A stretch of 64,000 nucleotides of DNA from Niastella vici (GTDB lineage: Bacteria; Bacteroidota; Bacteroidia; Chitinophagales; Chitinophagaceae). A model generated the notes under the pieces. The model saw only the letters and a program-made list of their open reading frames with translations, did not search any database and was not told the DNA's origin. A program made the translations under genes and the position numbers. This document shows, piece by piece, positions 63,301 to 64,000 of the stretch (the stretch's first letter is position 1; each line of letters opens with the position of its first letter). The stretch is taken from assembly GCF_002077945.1 (NCBI RefSeq), contig NZ_LVYD01000058.1:248001-312000 (forward strand). The letters run 5' to 3'.

Positions 63301-64000
63301 CGGCTGCCTTCGCCGGAGCTGTTCTCACAGTCTGACAGCGTTATTGAAAAGCCATCCACACTGCTCGAAGAACGGCTGTTGGATATATGGCGCGAACTGT
63401 TAGATAAAAAAGACATTGGCATCAATCAGTCTTTTTTCGAGGCTGGTGGCAACAGCCTGATGGCGATGCGGCTTAAATTCCTGGTGGAGTCACGTTTGTA
63501 CAAACAATTATCCCTAAGCGAGCTCTTTATTCATTCAACCATCCGGCAACAGGCGCAATTGGTTGAACAACGGCCGCAGATGGTGATGTCAAAAATTGAA
63601 CGGGCGAAGGACGGTCCCTTGTTCCCGGTATCGCACGTACAGGAAAGGCTCTGGGTACTCACCAGGTTTGAAGAAGCATCCGTAGCCTATAATATGCCTG
63701 CTGTCTTCCGCATAAATGGCGTCTTGGATATACCGCTGTTGAAGCAGGCTTTCCGGTTATCTATAGAAAGGCACGAAGCATTAAGAACAATTTTTTTCGA
63801 AGAGGATGGGCGGCAGATGCAAAAGATTCTGACGCCGTCAGCAATGACCTTTTCAGTCTTGGTGGAAGATTATGAAGATGAGGCTGCCTGGATCCAAAAG
63901 CATGTTACGCTGCCTTTCAATGCCCAAACAGGCCCATTGATCAGGTGTGCGGTGCTGCGAAGAAGGTCGGCAGACATCCTGTTGTTTAATGTGCACCATC
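60316..64000 (+). CDS. Nonribosomal peptide synthetase, 3' end beyond the window: TubC-C-A-T-C...
   Basis: An open frame from ATG 60316 (preceded by AAAAGGA) runs to the window edge, 1228 codons. Residues 1-55 are a TubC-type docking domain. C1 has IHHIISDG (His193-194). A1 core YTSGSTG starts at 667 and the T Ser is 1047 (GGNSL). A second C domain begins at about residue 1105 and is cut. The A1 specificity residues read DLFNNALTYK by eye alignment to GrsA, which I recall as an Ala-type code with only moderate certainty. C1 follows a FAAL-ACP gene and is a likely starter C domain that acylates the first residue. Confidence 0.93.
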   Translation, partial: MQIAEIIDKLKKYGAVPRLEGDMVKLTGAVENIPSFILDAIRSEKQALIEYLKESHRKMNAVQIPLAAKRTYYPCTAAQRRMWFLCQLDNGSAAYHIVTRLKLGNDIDLALLEEAFRLSVKKHEILRTVFKDIDGAPFLEILDDVPFAINREQPSLDEDLPEPVLFDLDKGPLFHVRLMTPGNKDYEMIFTIHHIISDGWSIQVLMKEVMDNYQRLLRKETQAQEMLKIQYKDYAHWMEQRLAGEWGQRGIGFWQRQFPSAPSVLSLPYDIPRTGTVEFKGATERFSFQRQQYLDMQALCREEKATLFNFLRAVLSILLGRFSQQNEFVIGAPVSGRTHHELADQLGLYVNTLPLAVHIEGNLHFKEFLKEVSASTRDVFEFQDIPLDTIIDKIAVNREVGRHPLFDVIMVFQNPVTTNEPAAWSRLDIHAQGVAKFDLTFNFDYTADGLFYLDIEYATGLFAAYTIKRLFTALQQIIEQVLKTPDIKLNQIDLLTAEKRRELLYERNPLVSDIHTPNILQLLNQAFDQWKNRIAVIFENKKVSYGELNSYSTSLGHRLDIELNGDTELVGLLTARNECTIGIMLGIWRSGRAYVPIDPSYPVQRIRYIIADAGLKVLVIDRQYSALVPDDLKITILFTDELDANTAADNSAVITTDFREKLAYVIYTSGSTGSPKGVGICHRNVIAFLQWAKREFAATPFSILYAATSYCFDLSIFEFFAPLLLGKSIRMLPSALSIPEYAHSEEGLFINTVPSVVHSLQESGMNWDNVTALNIAGEPLSGNMLSGLNIDKIEIRNLYGPTEDTTYSTVYRVTGQLTAAVPIGKPIDDTRLYILDGNHCPVPEGMAGEIYLSGHGVAKGYINQRQLTTERFLNNPFVPGTVMYKTGDIGKWLGDGNVEFIGRADLQVKIRGHRIEPGEIEHTLEQYPLVNRGLVTIFRDGGEFRIAAYYTGLGLIDLVGLQEFCRRQLPSWMIPDCWMQLDAFPLTTNGKIDRSRLPSPELFSQSDSVIEKPSTLLEERLLDIWRELLDKKDIGINQSFFEAGGNSLMAMRLKFLVESRLYKQLSLSELFIHSTIRQQAQLVEQRPQMVMSKIERAKDGPLFPVSHVQERLWVLTRFEEASVAYNMPAVFRINGVLDIPLLKQAFRLSIERHEALRTIFFEEDGRQMQKILTPSAMTFSVLVEDYEDEAAWIQKHVTLPFNAQTGPLIRCAVLRRRSADILLFNVHH

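Noticed and set aside
1-64000. tRNA, rRNA or CRISPR arrays
   Set aside because: No short regularly spaced repeats, no rRNA-like blocks and no cloverleaf that I could support by eye; tRNAscan-SE and a CRISPR finder would settle this.

Overview
The window looks like chromosome of a Bacteroidota bacterium, most likely a Chitinophagaceae relative (Chitinophaga/Niastella type). Indications are the ExbD-ExbD-TonB block with Bacteroidota-style TonB N-termini, an NVEALA-type peptide, a 6-bladed beta-propeller lipoprotein, an UpxY-type NusG paralogue, weak Shine-Dalgarno use and a TAnnTTTG-type promoter element before mnmE. The genus is inference. No rRNA, tRNA or CRISPR array was seen.

Layout. (1) 1-4303: energy-transduction genes, with a partial exbD, a full exbD and three tandem tonB paralogues separated by strong hairpin terminators. 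(2) 4379-5792: mnmE, the tRNA-modification GTPase. (3) 5770-27719: an AT-richer block bounded by two direct copies (about 428 bp, about 30 differences) of a sequence that starts at the last codons of mnmE and ends inside a small zinc-ribbon gene. The 3' end of mnmE is a known integration site (SGI1 family), so this reads as a decayed genomic island. Its cargo is a lipoprotein, a TolC-like protein, a FAD protein, three GT-C-like membrane proteins, a family 2 glycosyltransferase, a second signal peptidase I, an NVEALA-type peptide, a beta-propeller lipoprotein, a thioredoxin-like protein, an RND adaptor and two RND pumps. (4) 27743 to the window end: a large, GC-richer hybrid PKS/NRPS cluster that continues past the window.

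The biosynthetic cluster has a minus-strand arm (response regulator plus two methyltransferases) and a long plus-strand arm. The plus arm starts with a second response regulator and a complete FkbK/H/J/I-like cassette for a hydroxymalonyl/methoxymalonyl-ACP extender, then a type II thioesterase. A NusG paralogue follows and begins a run of overlapping or tightly spaced genes to the window edge: PKS module (KS-AT-KR-ACP), NRPS (TubC-C-A-T-C-A-T-C), processive GT2, CmlA-like diiron beta-hydroxylase, a beta-lactamase-fold protein lacking its catalytic residues, a heterodimeric ABC exporter, a membrane protein, a NodB-like deacetylase, a fatty acyl-AMP ligase fused to an ACP, a second copy of the membrane protein, and a second NRPS.

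My reading is that a fatty acid is activated by the FAAL-ACP, passed to an NRPS line, extended with an oxygenated C2 unit by the single PKS module, and joined to a Val-like and an Asn residue, one of which may be beta-hydroxylated. Sugar-type tailoring and ABC export would follow. Product structure, module order and the release step cannot be settled from this window.
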